From positions 7,258,388-7,322,387 of the forward strand of contig NZ_KB912942.1 in assembly GCF_000383915.1 (NCBI RefSeq): DNA of 64,000 bases, read 5' to 3'. Position numbers and translations under genes: made by a program. The stretch comes from Amycolatopsis benzoatilytica AK 16/65 (GTDB lineage Bacteria; Actinomycetota; Actinomycetes; Mycobacteriales; Pseudonocardiaceae). The notes beneath the pieces were generated by a model that was not told the DNA's origin, searched no databases, and saw only the letters and a program-made list of their open reading frames with translations. Of this stretch, positions 55,101 to 63,101 are shown one piece after another (the first letter of the stretch is position 1; each line of letters begins with the position of its first letter).

Positions 55101-55838
55101 GTGTCCTCCATTAGTGTGCGCAGGCGAGCCGTCAGTGTGACTCTCAGTGTTCTCATCGGCGGTCTGTCGGCGGCGGGCGGGACCTTTTTCCTCCATCCAG
55201 GTCAGCACCCGGGCAACGCCACACAGGTCGACTCGCTCAGCCTGGCCACGCAGGATCCGCTCGGCCGGATGCCGAGCGACTCCACCGCCGCGTCGTCGGC
55301 GAGCGCTGCTTCCGCCGCGCCCGGCAGCAGCGCCAAACCCACGCCGACGACGTCGGAAGCGACAAAGCCGCCGGAGCCGCCGGAGTCGCCGAGTTCGACA
55401 CCCGCGCCGACCAGCGAGTCCAAACCGGCCCCGGCGGCCACCAGCAGCAGCCCGCCGCCGAAGAGCGCTCCGTCGCTGGCCGGGCAGGTCGTCGACCTGG
55501 TCAACGGCGAGCGCGACAAGGCAGGCTGCGGGCCGGTCGCCGAGGAACCGCATCTCGACCGGGCAGCGCAGGGGCACAGCGACGACATGTCCGAGCGCGA
55601 CTACTTCTCCCACGACACCCCGGAAGGCGACAGCTTCGCGGACCGCATCACGGCGGCCGGCTACCCGCGGCCGGGCGCGGAGAACATCGCGAAGGGCGCG
55701 ACGACCCCGGACCAGGTGATGCGGATGTGGATGAACTCCAGCGGCCACCGCGCGAACATCCTCAACTGCTCGTTGAAGAAACTCGGCGTCGGCGTCGCGA
55801 CCGACGGCTGGTACTGGACCCAGGACTTCGGCTACTGA
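55101..55838 (+). CDS. Secreted CAP-domain (SCP/PR1) protein
   Basis: A 245-residue protein from GTG at 55101; a GTG at 55083 is also in frame and the start is uncertain. An N-terminal membrane or signal segment (VTLSVLIGGLSAAGGTFFL) precedes a Ser/Pro/Ala linker. The CAP domain follows with VDLVNGERDKAGCGPV, AAQGHSDDMSERDYFSHDTP, RPGAENIAKGATTPDQVMRM and SSGHRANILNC. CAP proteins are extracellular and may bind lipids or act on the wall; the precise role is unknown. It overlaps the CDF gene by 7 bases, convergently. Confidence 0.82.
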   Translation: MSSISVRRRAVSVTLSVLIGGLSAAGGTFFLHPGQHPGNATQVDSLSLATQDPLGRMPSDSTAASSASAASAAPGSSAKPTPTTSEATKPPEPPESPSSTPAPTSESKPAPAATSSSPPPKSAPSLAGQVVDLVNGERDKAGCGPVAEEPHLDRAAQGHSDDMSERDYFSHDTPEGDSFADRITAAGYPRPGAENIAKGATTPDQVMRMWMNSSGHRANILNCSLKKLGVGVATDGWYWTQDFGY

Positions 55839-56830
55839 GACCGAGGCCGCTGAGCCGGTGGAGCGCCGTACCGGGCCAGCACCGCCGCGCGCAGTTTCGG
55901 ATCCGTCCGTGGCACTGGCTCGATGAACACCTCACTGACATCCGGGAACAGCTCGGACAGTTCCTCCGCCAGCCGCACGCAAGCGTGTTCGACGTCCGCC
56001 GCGCCGAGTGCGTCGTCGAAGTCGACCCGAGTGCACACCAGGACGTTGTCCGTTCCCATCAACATCGTCTGCAGGTCCACCAGCGCCTCGATCTCCGGGG
56101 CGGCGGAGAGGTGGTCCCGCACCCCGCGCACCAGCTGCGGATCCGCCTGCCGTCCGACCAGCAGCCCGCGATTCGTGCTGCCCAGCAGGTATGCGACGCC
56201 GGCCAGCAGCACACCGATCAGGATGGACGCGATGCCGTCCCACACGTCCGAACCGGTGATCTGGTGCAGCCCGATCCCGGCGAACGCGAGCAGCAGCCCG
56301 ACCAGTGCCGCGGAGTCTTCGAACAGCACCGTCTTGGGCGCCGGGTCGTCGATCAGCCGCAGGTAGCCGAAGAACGACCGCTGCTCGGCCGCGGCGTCCC
56401 GCTTGACCTGCCGGACCGCCTGCGTCCACGACACCGATTCGAGCACGAACGCCAGCGCCAGCACGAGGTACCCGACGATCGGCTTCGTCTGCTCGCCGCC
56501 GGTGCCGAACACGGTCGCGAAACCCTCGTACAGAGCGAAAACCGCGCCCGAAGCGAAGATCGACACCGCAGCCAGCAACGACCAGAAGTACCGCTCCTTG
56601 CCGTACCCGAACGGATGGCGGCGATCGGCGGGCCGTTCGGACCTCTTCAGCGCGGTCAGCAGCAGCACTTCGGTGATCGTGTCGGCGACCGAATGCGCGG
56701 CCTCGGACAGCATTGCGCCCGATCCGGTGACGATGCCCGCGACGAGCTTCATCACCGCGATCGCCAGGTTCACCCCGCCGGCCAGCAGGACGGTCAGGGT
56801 GCTTTCGCCGCCCTCGGATGGGTCGCTCAC
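55832..56830 (-). CDS. Cation diffusion facilitator (CDF) transporter
   Basis: A 332-residue protein from GTG at 56830. LLAGGVNLAIAVMKLVAGIV starts membrane segment 1, SEAAHSVADTITEVLLL holds the metal-site His and Asp, HPFGYGKERYFWSLLAAVSI follows, and VFEDSAALVGLLLAFAGIGL is the second metal-site helix with an E-D pair. The C-terminal cytoplasmic domain binds metal. Zn2+ or Fe2+ export is likely. Confidence 0.88.
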   Translation of the reverse strand: MSDPSEGGESTLTVLLAGGVNLAIAVMKLVAGIVTGSGAMLSEAAHSVADTITEVLLLTALKRSERPADRRHPFGYGKERYFWSLLAAVSIFASGAVFALYEGFATVFGTGGEQTKPIVGYLVLALAFVLESVSWTQAVRQVKRDAAAEQRSFFGYLRLIDDPAPKTVLFEDSAALVGLLLAFAGIGLHQITGSDVWDGIASILIGVLLAGVAYLLGSTNRGLLVGRQADPQLVRGVRDHLSAAPEIEALVDLQTMLMGTDNVLVCTRVDFDDALGAADVEHACVRLAEELSELFPDVSEVFIEPVPRTDPKLRAAVLARYGAPPAQRPRSQ

Positions 56831-56837
56831 CCAGGGA

Positions 56838-56843
56838 AGGGTA
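56838..56843 (-). promoter_or_regulatory. -10 box for leaderless CDF mRNA
   Basis: On the minus strand TACCCT lies 7 bases before the GTG at 56830, with no ribosome binding site. It supports this start over longer upstream in-frame extensions. Confidence 0.5.
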
Positions 56844-56856
56844 GCGACCGCAGACG

Positions 56857-56894
56857 AAAACGGCCCTCCCGGCGCGATGCGCGGGAGGGCCGTT
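56857..56894 (-). terminator. Terminator of etfD
   Basis: AAAACGGCCCTCCCG and CGCGGGAGGGCCGTTT form a stem directly downstream of the etfD stop. On the minus strand it ends in a U tract. Confidence 0.8.
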
Positions 56895-56909
56895 TCGTTG
56901 AGCAACTGC

Positions 56910-59201
56910 TCAGTCGTCGCCTTCGGGCAACGGCGTGCCGGTCGGCTTCTCGTCGGTCGGGACGTCCGGCGTAGCGGACAGCTCCGCGTCCGATTCCCCG
57001 AGGGCCGGCGCACCGGCGGCGACCAGCGTCGGCTCCGGCTTGCGCTTCACCGCGGTCAGCAGCAGCTGGGCGACGTCCACGACCTCGACCTTCTCGCTGG
57101 CCAGGCCGTCGCTCTGGCGTGCGGTGACGCCGTCGGTGAGCATCACGCGGCAGAACGGGCAGCCGGTGGCGATCTTCGACGGAGCGGTGCCGAGCGCCTC
57201 GTCAACGCGCTCGACGTTGATCCGCTTGCCGATCTTCTCTTCCATCCACATCCGCGCGCCGCCCGCGCCACAGCACATCGACCGGTCGCCGTGCCGCGGC
57301 ATCTCGCGCAGCTTCGCGCCGGAAGCGCCGACGAGCTCACGGGGCGCGTCGTAGACCTTGTTGTGCCGGCCCAGGTAGCACGGGTCGTGGTAGGTGACGT
57401 CTTCGGCGACCGGAGCCAGCGGCGTCAGGTGCTTCTCCCGCACCAAGCGGTTCAGCAGCTGCGTGTGGTGCACGACGTCGAACTGGCCGCCCAGCTCGGG
57501 GTACTCGTTGGCGAGGGTGTTGAAGCAGTGCGCACAGGTGACGACCACCTTGCGCGCCTTGCGTTCCCGGCCCTCGAACACCGAGTTCAGCACCTCGACG
57601 TTCTGCTGCGCCAGCATCTGGAACAGGAACTCGTTGCCCGCGCGGCGAGCCGGGTCACCGGTGCAGGACTCCTCCGAGCCGAGCACCGTGTACTTCACGC
57701 CCGCGATGTGCAGCAGTTCCGCGACCGCGCGGGTGGTCTTCTTCGCGCGGTCCTCGAACGCGCCGGCGCAGCCGACCCAGAAGAGGTACTCGGCGTCGCC
57801 GAGGTCGCCGTCGAAGACCGGCACCTCGAAGTCGAGGTCCTCCGTCCACTGCAGACGGTCCTTGGCGTTCTGGCCCCACGGGTTGCCCTTGTTCTCCAGG
57901 TTCTTGAACATGCCGTTCAGTTCCGTGGGGAACGACGACTCGATCATCACCTGGTAGCGGCGCATGTCGACGATGTGGTCGACGTGCTCGATGTCCACCG
58001 GGCACTGCTCGACGCAGGCACCGCAGGACGTGCAGGACCACAGCACGTCGGGGTCGATCACGCCGCCGTCGTCGCCGACGAGCGCCTTCTGCGACTCCGC
58101 GATCGCGAGCACGTCGATGCCCGCGTACATGTTGTCGCCGGACAAACCGATCTCGTCGCCGGCCATGTCGCGCTTGCCGCCGGCGAGCAGGTACGGCGCC
58201 TTCGCGTACGCGTGGTCGCGCAGCTGCGTGATGAGCAGCTTCGGCGACAGCGGCTTGCCGGTGTTCCAGGCCGGGCACTGCGACTGGCAACGGCCGCACT
58301 CGGTGCAGGTGGAGAAGTCCAGCCAGCCCTTCCAGCTGAAGTCCTCGATCTTGCCGACGCCGAAGGTGTCCTCGTCCGGGTCCGCCTCTTCGAGGTCGAG
58401 GACCTTGCCCTTGCTCATCATCGGCTTGACCGCGCCGAGCGCCACGCCGCCGTCGGCCTCGCGCTTGAAATAGATGTTGAAGAACGCGCTGAACCGGTGC
58501 CAGGCGACACCCATCGTCATGGTGCGGGCCACCACGATCAGCCAGACCGTGGCGCTCATCAGCTTGACGAACGCGAACACCGACACCAGCGCCGCGCTGG
58601 AGGGCAGCAGCTCGCTGAGCGGGTTCGACACGAACGCGGCCCAGGTCGGCGTCTCGTGCACGCCCATCGCGGCCTTGGCCGCGCGCACGCCGATGATGCC
58701 GATGCCCTCGACGATCACCACGGCCTCGACGAAGTAGGCCCACTTGAAGTTCGAGCCGGCGAACCGCGACAGCCGGTCGGCCCGGCGCGGGTGGTTCACC
58801 TGGCGGATGATCGCCAGCGCGACGCCGCCGACCACGGTGCCGACGCCGAGCAGCTCCATGAGCAGGCTCCACGGCGCCCAGTCCTCGAGGATCGGCCAGC
58901 CCCAGGTCGGGACGAACACCTCGCCGTAGGCCTCGAACAGCGCGAGCGACCCGATCAGGAAGCCCCACATGACCATCCAGTGCCACGGGGCTACCTGGCG
59001 GAACTTCGCCATCCGGGTGTGCGCCGCGAACTCCTTGATCAGCGTGCGCAGCCGTGCCATGAACGGACCGTTGCGGGTCGCGTCGGCCTGGCCGAGCTTG
59101 ATCACCCGCACGAAGCGGGCGACGGTCGCGAAGAACATTCCCCAGGCGACGATGCCCAGGAGGACGGAGATCCCCCCGAGCGTCAGCTGTACAGCGCCCA
59201 T
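56910..59201 (-). CDS. etfD: Membrane Fe-S reductase, EtfD-like (heterodisulfide reductase-related)
   Basis: A 763-residue protein. The N-terminus has membrane helices (VLLGIVAWGMFFATVARFVR onward, to about residue 270) of the nitrate-reductase gamma type. Two 4Fe-4S clusters follow in CTECGRCQSQCPAWN and CTSCGACVEQCPVDIEH, then two CCG domains with CAHCFNTLANEYP, DPCYLGRHNKVYDAPRE, SMCCGAGGARMWMEE and GCPFCRVML. This matches mycobacterial EtfD, the membrane acceptor for electrons from ETF in beta-oxidation. An operator shared with fadE5 lies upstream, and a terminator follows. Confidence 0.85.
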   Translation of the reverse strand: MGAVQLTLGGISVLLGIVAWGMFFATVARFVRVIKLGQADATRNGPFMARLRTLIKEFAAHTRMAKFRQVAPWHWMVMWGFLIGSLALFEAYGEVFVPTWGWPILEDWAPWSLLMELLGVGTVVGGVALAIIRQVNHPRRADRLSRFAGSNFKWAYFVEAVVIVEGIGIIGVRAAKAAMGVHETPTWAAFVSNPLSELLPSSAALVSVFAFVKLMSATVWLIVVARTMTMGVAWHRFSAFFNIYFKREADGGVALGAVKPMMSKGKVLDLEEADPDEDTFGVGKIEDFSWKGWLDFSTCTECGRCQSQCPAWNTGKPLSPKLLITQLRDHAYAKAPYLLAGGKRDMAGDEIGLSGDNMYAGIDVLAIAESQKALVGDDGGVIDPDVLWSCTSCGACVEQCPVDIEHVDHIVDMRRYQVMIESSFPTELNGMFKNLENKGNPWGQNAKDRLQWTEDLDFEVPVFDGDLGDAEYLFWVGCAGAFEDRAKKTTRAVAELLHIAGVKYTVLGSEESCTGDPARRAGNEFLFQMLAQQNVEVLNSVFEGRERKARKVVVTCAHCFNTLANEYPELGGQFDVVHHTQLLNRLVREKHLTPLAPVAEDVTYHDPCYLGRHNKVYDAPRELVGASGAKLREMPRHGDRSMCCGAGGARMWMEEKIGKRINVERVDEALGTAPSKIATGCPFCRVMLTDGVTARQSDGLASEKVEVVDVAQLLLTAVKRKPEPTLVAAGAPALGESDAELSATPDVPTDEKPTGTPLPEGDD

Positions 59202-59273
59202 CGTCGGGTGCCTTTCGTCCGGTGTGGTGGTGCCGTCGCGCGAGCGCGCCGGTGCCGAGCAGGGTAACGCTTC

Positions 59274-59287
59274 TTACTGATGGGTAA
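59274..59287. promoter_or_regulatory. TTACYNNNNRGTAA operator upstream of etfD
   Basis: TTACTGATGGGTAA fits the 14-base consensus of the two fadE5 operators exactly. It lies 72 bases before the etfD ATG, in the intergenic region shared with the SMR gene. The same TetR-type repressor is probable. Confidence 0.65.
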
Positions 59288-59356
59288 CCGGTCCGCCGGT
59301 CCCAAGTCCCACCGATGTGGTGCACGCCTCGCTGGCTAGTGGGACGATCGTTCAGG

Positions 59357-59362
59357 TAGTTT
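59357..59362 (+). promoter_or_regulatory. -10 box for leaderless SMR mRNA
   Basis: TAGTTT lies 8 bases before the ATG at 59371, with no ribosome binding site. Confidence 0.45.
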
Positions 59363-59370
59363 CTGCAAGT

Positions 59371-59697
59371 ATGGGTGCTTACTTGTACCTCGCTTTGGCC
59401 ATCGCCGCAGAAGTGACCGCCACTGTTTCGCTCAAGCTTTCCGAGGGGTTCTCCCGGCTGACCCCGTCGATCTTCGTGGTCGCCGGGTACCTGCTGGCGT
59501 TCTTCGCGCTGTCGCGGGTGCTGAAGCTCGGACTGCCGATCGGGGTCGCCTACGCGATCTGGGCGGCGGCCGGCGTGGCGCTGGTCGCACTGGTCGGCGT
59601 GCTGTTCCTGCGCGAACCGGTCAACCTGGCAATGATCTCCGGGCTGGTACTGGTGGTCGGCGGGGTGGTGCTCATCGAGATCGGGAGCCAATCATGA
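59371..59697 (+). CDS. Small multidrug resistance (SMR/EmrE-type) transporter
   Basis: A 108-residue protein: MGAYLYLALAIAAEVTATVS contains the essential membrane Glu in AAEVTATVSLK. Three further segments follow (IFVVAGYLLAFFALSRVL, VAYAIWAAAGVALVALVGVL, MISGLVLVVGGVVLIEIG). YAIWAAAGV is the EmrE-like signature. It exports cationic drugs or guanidinium in exchange for protons. It overlaps the TetR start as ATGA. Confidence 0.92.
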   Translation: MGAYLYLALAIAAEVTATVSLKLSEGFSRLTPSIFVVAGYLLAFFALSRVLKLGLPIGVAYAIWAAAGVALVALVGVLFLREPVNLAMISGLVLVVGGVVLIEIGSQS

Positions 59698-60254
59698 AGA
59701 TGCAGGTCGACGGGCGGAAGGCGCGCGGGGAGAAGCGGCGCGCGGAGATCATCGAGGCAGCCCTTCGGGTGATCGAACGCGACGGCGTCGCGGGGGTCAC
59801 GCACCGGACGGTCGCGGCCGAAGCCGGGGTGCCGACGACCTCGACGACGTATCACTTCTCCTCGCTGGACGACCTGCTCGTGGCGACGCTCATCTCGTGC
59901 GCGCGCGACATGGCGACCGAGGTCTACTGGATGATCGACCGCGCCCGCTCGCGCGGCAGCCGGGGCGCGGAGGAGGTCGCCGGCCTGCTGGCGGAGGCGC
60001 TCGGCCCGCGGCGCGGCCGGACGATGGCCGAGTACGAGTTGTACCTGCTGGCCGCCCGCAAACCGGAGCTGCGGCCCGCGGCCCGGCGCTGGCTGGACGT
60101 GCTGACCTCGATGGTCCGGCACGACGACGAGGTAGCGTTCCGGGTGTTCCTGGCCGGGATCGACGGACTGCTGATCCAGGGGCTGATCGACGACGAGCCG
60201 CCGTCCGCGGAGGAACTGCGCCCGGTGGTGGACTACTTGCTCAAGCCCCGGTAG
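59694..60254 (+). CDS. TetR family regulator of the SMR transporter
   Basis: A 186-residue protein: RRAEIIEAALRVIERDGVAG, VTHRTVAAEAGVPTTSTTYH and FSSLDDLLVATLISCARDMA form the DNA-binding domain. The remainder is the ligand domain. It overlaps the SMR stop as ATGA and probably represses the pair, but I cannot assign its operator. Confidence 0.9.
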   Translation: MKMQVDGRKARGEKRRAEIIEAALRVIERDGVAGVTHRTVAAEAGVPTTSTTYHFSSLDDLLVATLISCARDMATEVYWMIDRARSRGSRGAEEVAGLLAEALGPRRGRTMAEYELYLLAARKPELRPAARRWLDVLTSMVRHDDEVAFRVFLAGIDGLLIQGLIDDEPPSAEELRPVVDYLLKPR

Positions 60255-60286
60255 CAAATCGGTGGCTGCCCGCCGAGGTGGTCGGC

Positions 60287-60292
60287 TAGCTT
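60287..60292 (+). promoter_or_regulatory. -10 box for leaderless GNAT mRNA
   Basis: TAGCTT lies 7 bases before the ATG at 60300. It decides this ATG against the in-frame TTG at 60291. Confidence 0.5.
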
Positions 60293-60299
60293 GCCGCAT

Positions 60300-60740
60300 A
60301 TGCGGGTTGTGGGCGAATACGAAATGGACGACAGCCGGTCGCGGGTGGATCTCGACGTGGTGTGGGGGTTCCTGTCCACCGAGGCGTACTGGGGCCGGTG
60401 GCGGACGCGGGACCAGGTGGAGACGGCGATCGCCGGATCGTGGCGGGTCGTCGGCGCGTACGCGCGCGAAGACGGACGGCAGGTCGGCTTCGCCCGGGCG
60501 TTCTCGGACGGGGTGACCTCGGCGTATCTCGGGGACGTGTTCGTGGTGGAGTCCGCGCGCGGCAGCGGGCTGGGCAAGGAGCTGGTCCGCGAGATGATCG
60601 ACAACGGGCCGGGCGCCGGGCTCCGGTGGATGCTGCACACCGCGGACGCGCACGGGCTGTACCGGCAGTTCGGCTTCGAGGAACCCACCAACGGACGATT
60701 CCTGGAGCGGGCCGGGGTCAACCGGGAGTCTCTCCGGTAA
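60300..60740 (+). CDS. GNAT family N-acetyltransferase
   Basis: A 146-residue protein: VGFARAFSDGVTSAYLGDVF, VVESARGSGLGKELVREMID, with the acetyl-CoA loop ARGSGLG, and MLHTADAHGLYRQFGFEEPT near the end. This is the small-amine/aminoglycoside-like GNAT subgroup; substrate unknown. It begins 45 bases after TetR and has its own promoter. Confidence 0.88.
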   Translation: MRVVGEYEMDDSRSRVDLDVVWGFLSTEAYWGRWRTRDQVETAIAGSWRVVGAYAREDGRQVGFARAFSDGVTSAYLGDVFVVESARGSGLGKELVREMIDNGPGAGLRWMLHTADAHGLYRQFGFEEPTNGRFLERAGVNRESLR

Positions 60741-60758
60741 GTCCACTGTGGATGGATA

Positions 60759-60822
60759 GGGCGGCGGCCACGTCGGGTGGTGGCTCCGGAAAGACCACGC
60801 CTTCCGCAACCACCACCGCCGC
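60759..60822. terminator. Long imperfect hairpin between convergent genes
   Basis: GGGCGGCGG...GGGTGGTGG...CCGGAA pairs with TTCCG...CCACCACC...GCCGCC across an AGACCACGCC loop. It is probably a bidirectional terminator for the GNAT and PEBP genes. Confidence 0.55.
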
Positions 60823-60839
60823 CTCTTCCGCCGGAGAAC

Positions 60840-61379
60840 TCAGCCCTTGTTCTCGTAAACCGGAACCAGCGTGGCCCTCCCGAGCGTGTGCCCGAACAGG
60901 TTGAACCCGAGGAACGCCGGCGTCGCGTCCTCCGGTACCTCCAGCGTCTCCACGTCCAGTGCGTGCACCACCACGAAGTACCGGTGCGGCCCGTGTCCCG
61001 GAGGCGGTGCCGCGCCGAGGAACTGCTTCACCCCGCCGTCGCCCTTCAGCGTGACCGCGCCCTCCGGCAGCCCCGATCCCTCGGCGTCACCCGCTCCGGA
61101 TGCCAGCGACGTTACCGACGCCGGGATGTTGAACACCGCCCAGTGCCAGAAGCCGCTGGCGGTCGGGGCGTCCGGGTCGTACATCGTCACCGCGAAGCTG
61201 CGGGTGCCTTCCGGGAAGCCTTCCCAGGACAGCTGCGGCGAGCGGTCTTCGCCGCCGGCGCCGAAGATGCCGGACAGGTGCGGTTGCGCGAGGGTTTCGC
61301 CGTCTGCGATGTCCGTGCTCCGCAGCGTGAACGCGGGCACCGACGGCAGGTAGTCGTACGGATTGGGCGGCTGGGGCAT
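60840..61379 (-). CDS. YbhB/YbcL-type PEBP family protein
   Basis: A 179-residue protein from ATG at 61379 with AGGAGG upstream. The PEBP signature is present: [40 protein letters not shown] and [20 protein letters not shown]. The ligand-binding pocket residues Asp-Pro-Asp and His look intact. Bacterial members bind small phosphates or organic ligands with unclear roles. Confidence 0.92.
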   Translation of the reverse strand: MPQPPNPYDYLPSVPAFTLRSTDIADGETLAQPHLSGIFGAGGEDRSPQLSWEGFPEGTRSFAVTMYDPDAPTASGFWHWAVFNIPASVTSLASGAGDAEGSGLPEGAVTLKGDGGVKQFLGAAPPPGHGPHRYFVVVHALDVETLEVPEDATPAFLGFNLFGHTLGRATLVPVYENKG

Positions 61380-61542
61380 CGTTCCTCCTGATCGACGAGG
61401 GCCTTCGGCGGCCAGGTTAGGACCCTGAGCTGGGTACGGCTGTCTAGGGGATGTTTCCGGGGGTTTACCGGATGTCTCCGGGGGTTGGCCTCTCCTAACC
61501 TCGTCGAAGGACAAGCCGAGAGTGGTACTGAGGGGAACTGAC

Positions 61543-62319
61543 ATGGCGCGCCCGATTTTGGCACTGGCCGGCATCGCGGTCATCGGCGTTGGGCTGGCGA
61601 TCGGCTTCGGCGACTGGGGGTTCGGATCGACTGTGTCGCGGGACGCGACGCTGGCTCAGCCGATCCGGTCGGTCAAGCTGGAGGCCGGCTCCGGCGACGT
61701 CCGGATCCGCACCAGTCCGGGGGCGGCCCGGGTGCACCAGACGCTGCGCTACCACTTCTCCGGCGAGCCCAACGACGCTTATCGCGTCGACGGCGATCAG
61801 CTGGTGGTCGTCGACTGCGGCAGCAACTGCTCCGCGGATCTGGACCTGATCGTGCCCGCCGGCATTCCGGTGACCGGCGCGTCCGACTCCGGATCGCTGG
61901 ACTTCGCGGGGGTCGGCAGCGTCGACGTGACCGCCGATTCCGGCAGCGCGACCGTTCAGGACGTGTCCGGGCTGGTCAAGCTCCAGCTGAACAGCGGCCG
62001 GGCCGAGCTGCACAACGTCGGCGAGGTCCAGGTGCACAACGAGTCCGGCCGGATCACCGCGGACGGGGTGCGCGGGCCGGTCGACGTCAGCGCCAGCAGC
62101 GGGCGGATCGCGCTCACGCTCGTCCAGCCCAACAACGTCAAGGCGAGGGCCGACTCCGGCCGGGTCGAGCTGACCGTGCCGCCGAGCGGGTCCTATCAGG
62201 TCACCGGTACCAGCGACAGCGGGCACCGCACCATCGACATCCCGCAGAACTCCGGTCCGGACGCGAAAACGCTCGACGTGAACACCGACAGCGGTGGCGT
62301 CACCGTCAAGGCCGCCTGA
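61543..62319 (+). CDS. DUF4097 domain-containing protein
   Basis: A 258-residue protein from ATG at 61543, with GAGGGG upstream. An N-terminal membrane anchor ([20 protein letters not shown]) precedes a repetitive beta domain of DUF4097 type with recurring SGSxDVxxxSG motifs, e.g. [26 protein letters not shown] and [12 protein letters not shown]. Such domains form beta-helix-like extracellular platforms; function unknown. Confidence 0.85.
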   Translation: MARPILALAGIAVIGVGLAIGFGDWGFGSTVSRDATLAQPIRSVKLEAGSGDVRIRTSPGAARVHQTLRYHFSGEPNDAYRVDGDQLVVVDCGSNCSADLDLIVPAGIPVTGASDSGSLDFAGVGSVDVTADSGSATVQDVSGLVKLQLNSGRAELHNVGEVQVHNESGRITADGVRGPVDVSASSGRIALTLVQPNNVKARADSGRVELTVPPSGSYQVTGTSDSGHRTIDIPQNSGPDAKTLDVNTDSGGVTVKAA

Positions 62320-62354
62320 ACCGCCGCTGCTTTTCCAGGGGAGAGAACACAGTG

Positions 62355-62591
62355 ATGCGCGAGATGATGCGCAAGATCGAAACTCGGGTGCTGGCCGCGG
62401 TGCTCGCGGGCGCGGTGGGGGCGTTCGCGGTCACCTTGGCCTTCGGCCACCCGGCTGAACAGCAGCCGGCGGTGACGCCGGTGGCGGTGGTCGAGGTTCC
62501 GGTGCAGCAGGGCGTGCTCAGGGGGGTCGCGGAGACGGTTGTGCTGCGCGAGTCGGTCGAGGACCGTACGGCCCAGGCGCGCCGCGCGTGA
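62355..62591 (+). CDS. Small single-pass membrane protein
   Basis: A 78-residue protein from ATG at 62355, with GGGAGAG upstream. It has a basic start (MREMMRKIETR), one hydrophobic segment (VLAAVLAGAVGAFAVTLAF) and a charged tail. It ends 3 kb short of any recognisable partner and runs straight into the decayed hydrolase, so its own 3' end may be truncated. No family recognised. Confidence 0.45.
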   Translation: MREMMRKIETRVLAAVLAGAVGAFAVTLAFGHPAEQQPAVTPVAVVEVPVQQGVLRGVAETVVLRESVEDRTAQARRA

Positions 62592-62915
62592 AAGGCCGTT
62601 GCTGATCAATCCGGGCGGGCCGGGCGGCACGACGCTGCGGGAACGCTTCGACCTCGTCGGCTTCGATCCGCGCGGGGTGTGGCTCAGCGGCCCGCACATC
62701 GTCGGCGACCCGGCGAAGCGGTACGACCCGAAGGTCAGCTCCTTCCCGACGACGCGCGCGCAGTACGACGCCTACGTCGGACACAACCGCGGGTGCTGCT
62801 CACTCGCGTCGACGACGGCCACACCGGGCTGCTCAACTCCGAATGTGCCCGGCAGTCGGAGGCGAAGTGTCTGGTGACCGGCGTCACTCCAGATCAGGGC
62901 GCACTCTGCGGGTGA
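62592..62915 (+). pseudogene. Remnant of a TAP-like alpha/beta-hydrolase
   Basis: One frame reads PLLINPGGPGGTT followed at once by LRERFDLVGFDPRGVWLSGP, which are the oxyanion-hole region and the next strand of tripeptidyl-aminopeptidase-like hydrolases; the bases normally between them, and the nucleophile region after, are missing. A second frame continues RVLLTRVDDGHTGLLNSECA to a TGA at 62915, the C-terminal TAP-like domain with its His region. The gene thus lost its start and centre and is frameshifted. Confidence 0.78.
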
Positions 62916-62960
62916 ACCCGGGAACAAGTACGGCGGGTTGCCCGTTATCCTGATATCAAG

Positions 62961-62981
62961 GTTGAGCGCAGTCGGCTCAAG
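62961..62981 (+). promoter_or_regulatory. HAIR-like HspR operator upstream of dnaK
   Basis: GTTGAGCGCAGTCGGCTCAAG contains TTGAGC, a 7-base spacer and GCTCAA, matching the HAIR element CTTGAGT-N7-ACTCAAG bound by HspR. It lies 121 bases before the dnaK ATG. An additional GCTCAAG half-site occurs at about 63031. Confidence 0.75.
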
Positions 62982-63101
62982 TCTGTCGGACCAGGCCGGG
63001 CGAGCGACCTCGAGAACCTGCTAAGCACCCGCTCAAGAGTGGGCCGTAAGCGCAGGTCGCAAACATAACAGCAGCACTGTTCAGACACGAGAGGAAGCAC
63101 C

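Noticed and set aside
56403..59267. A 954-codon plus-strand frame antisense to etfD
   Set aside because: No motif, and etfD on the other strand has complete Fe-S and CCG motifs.
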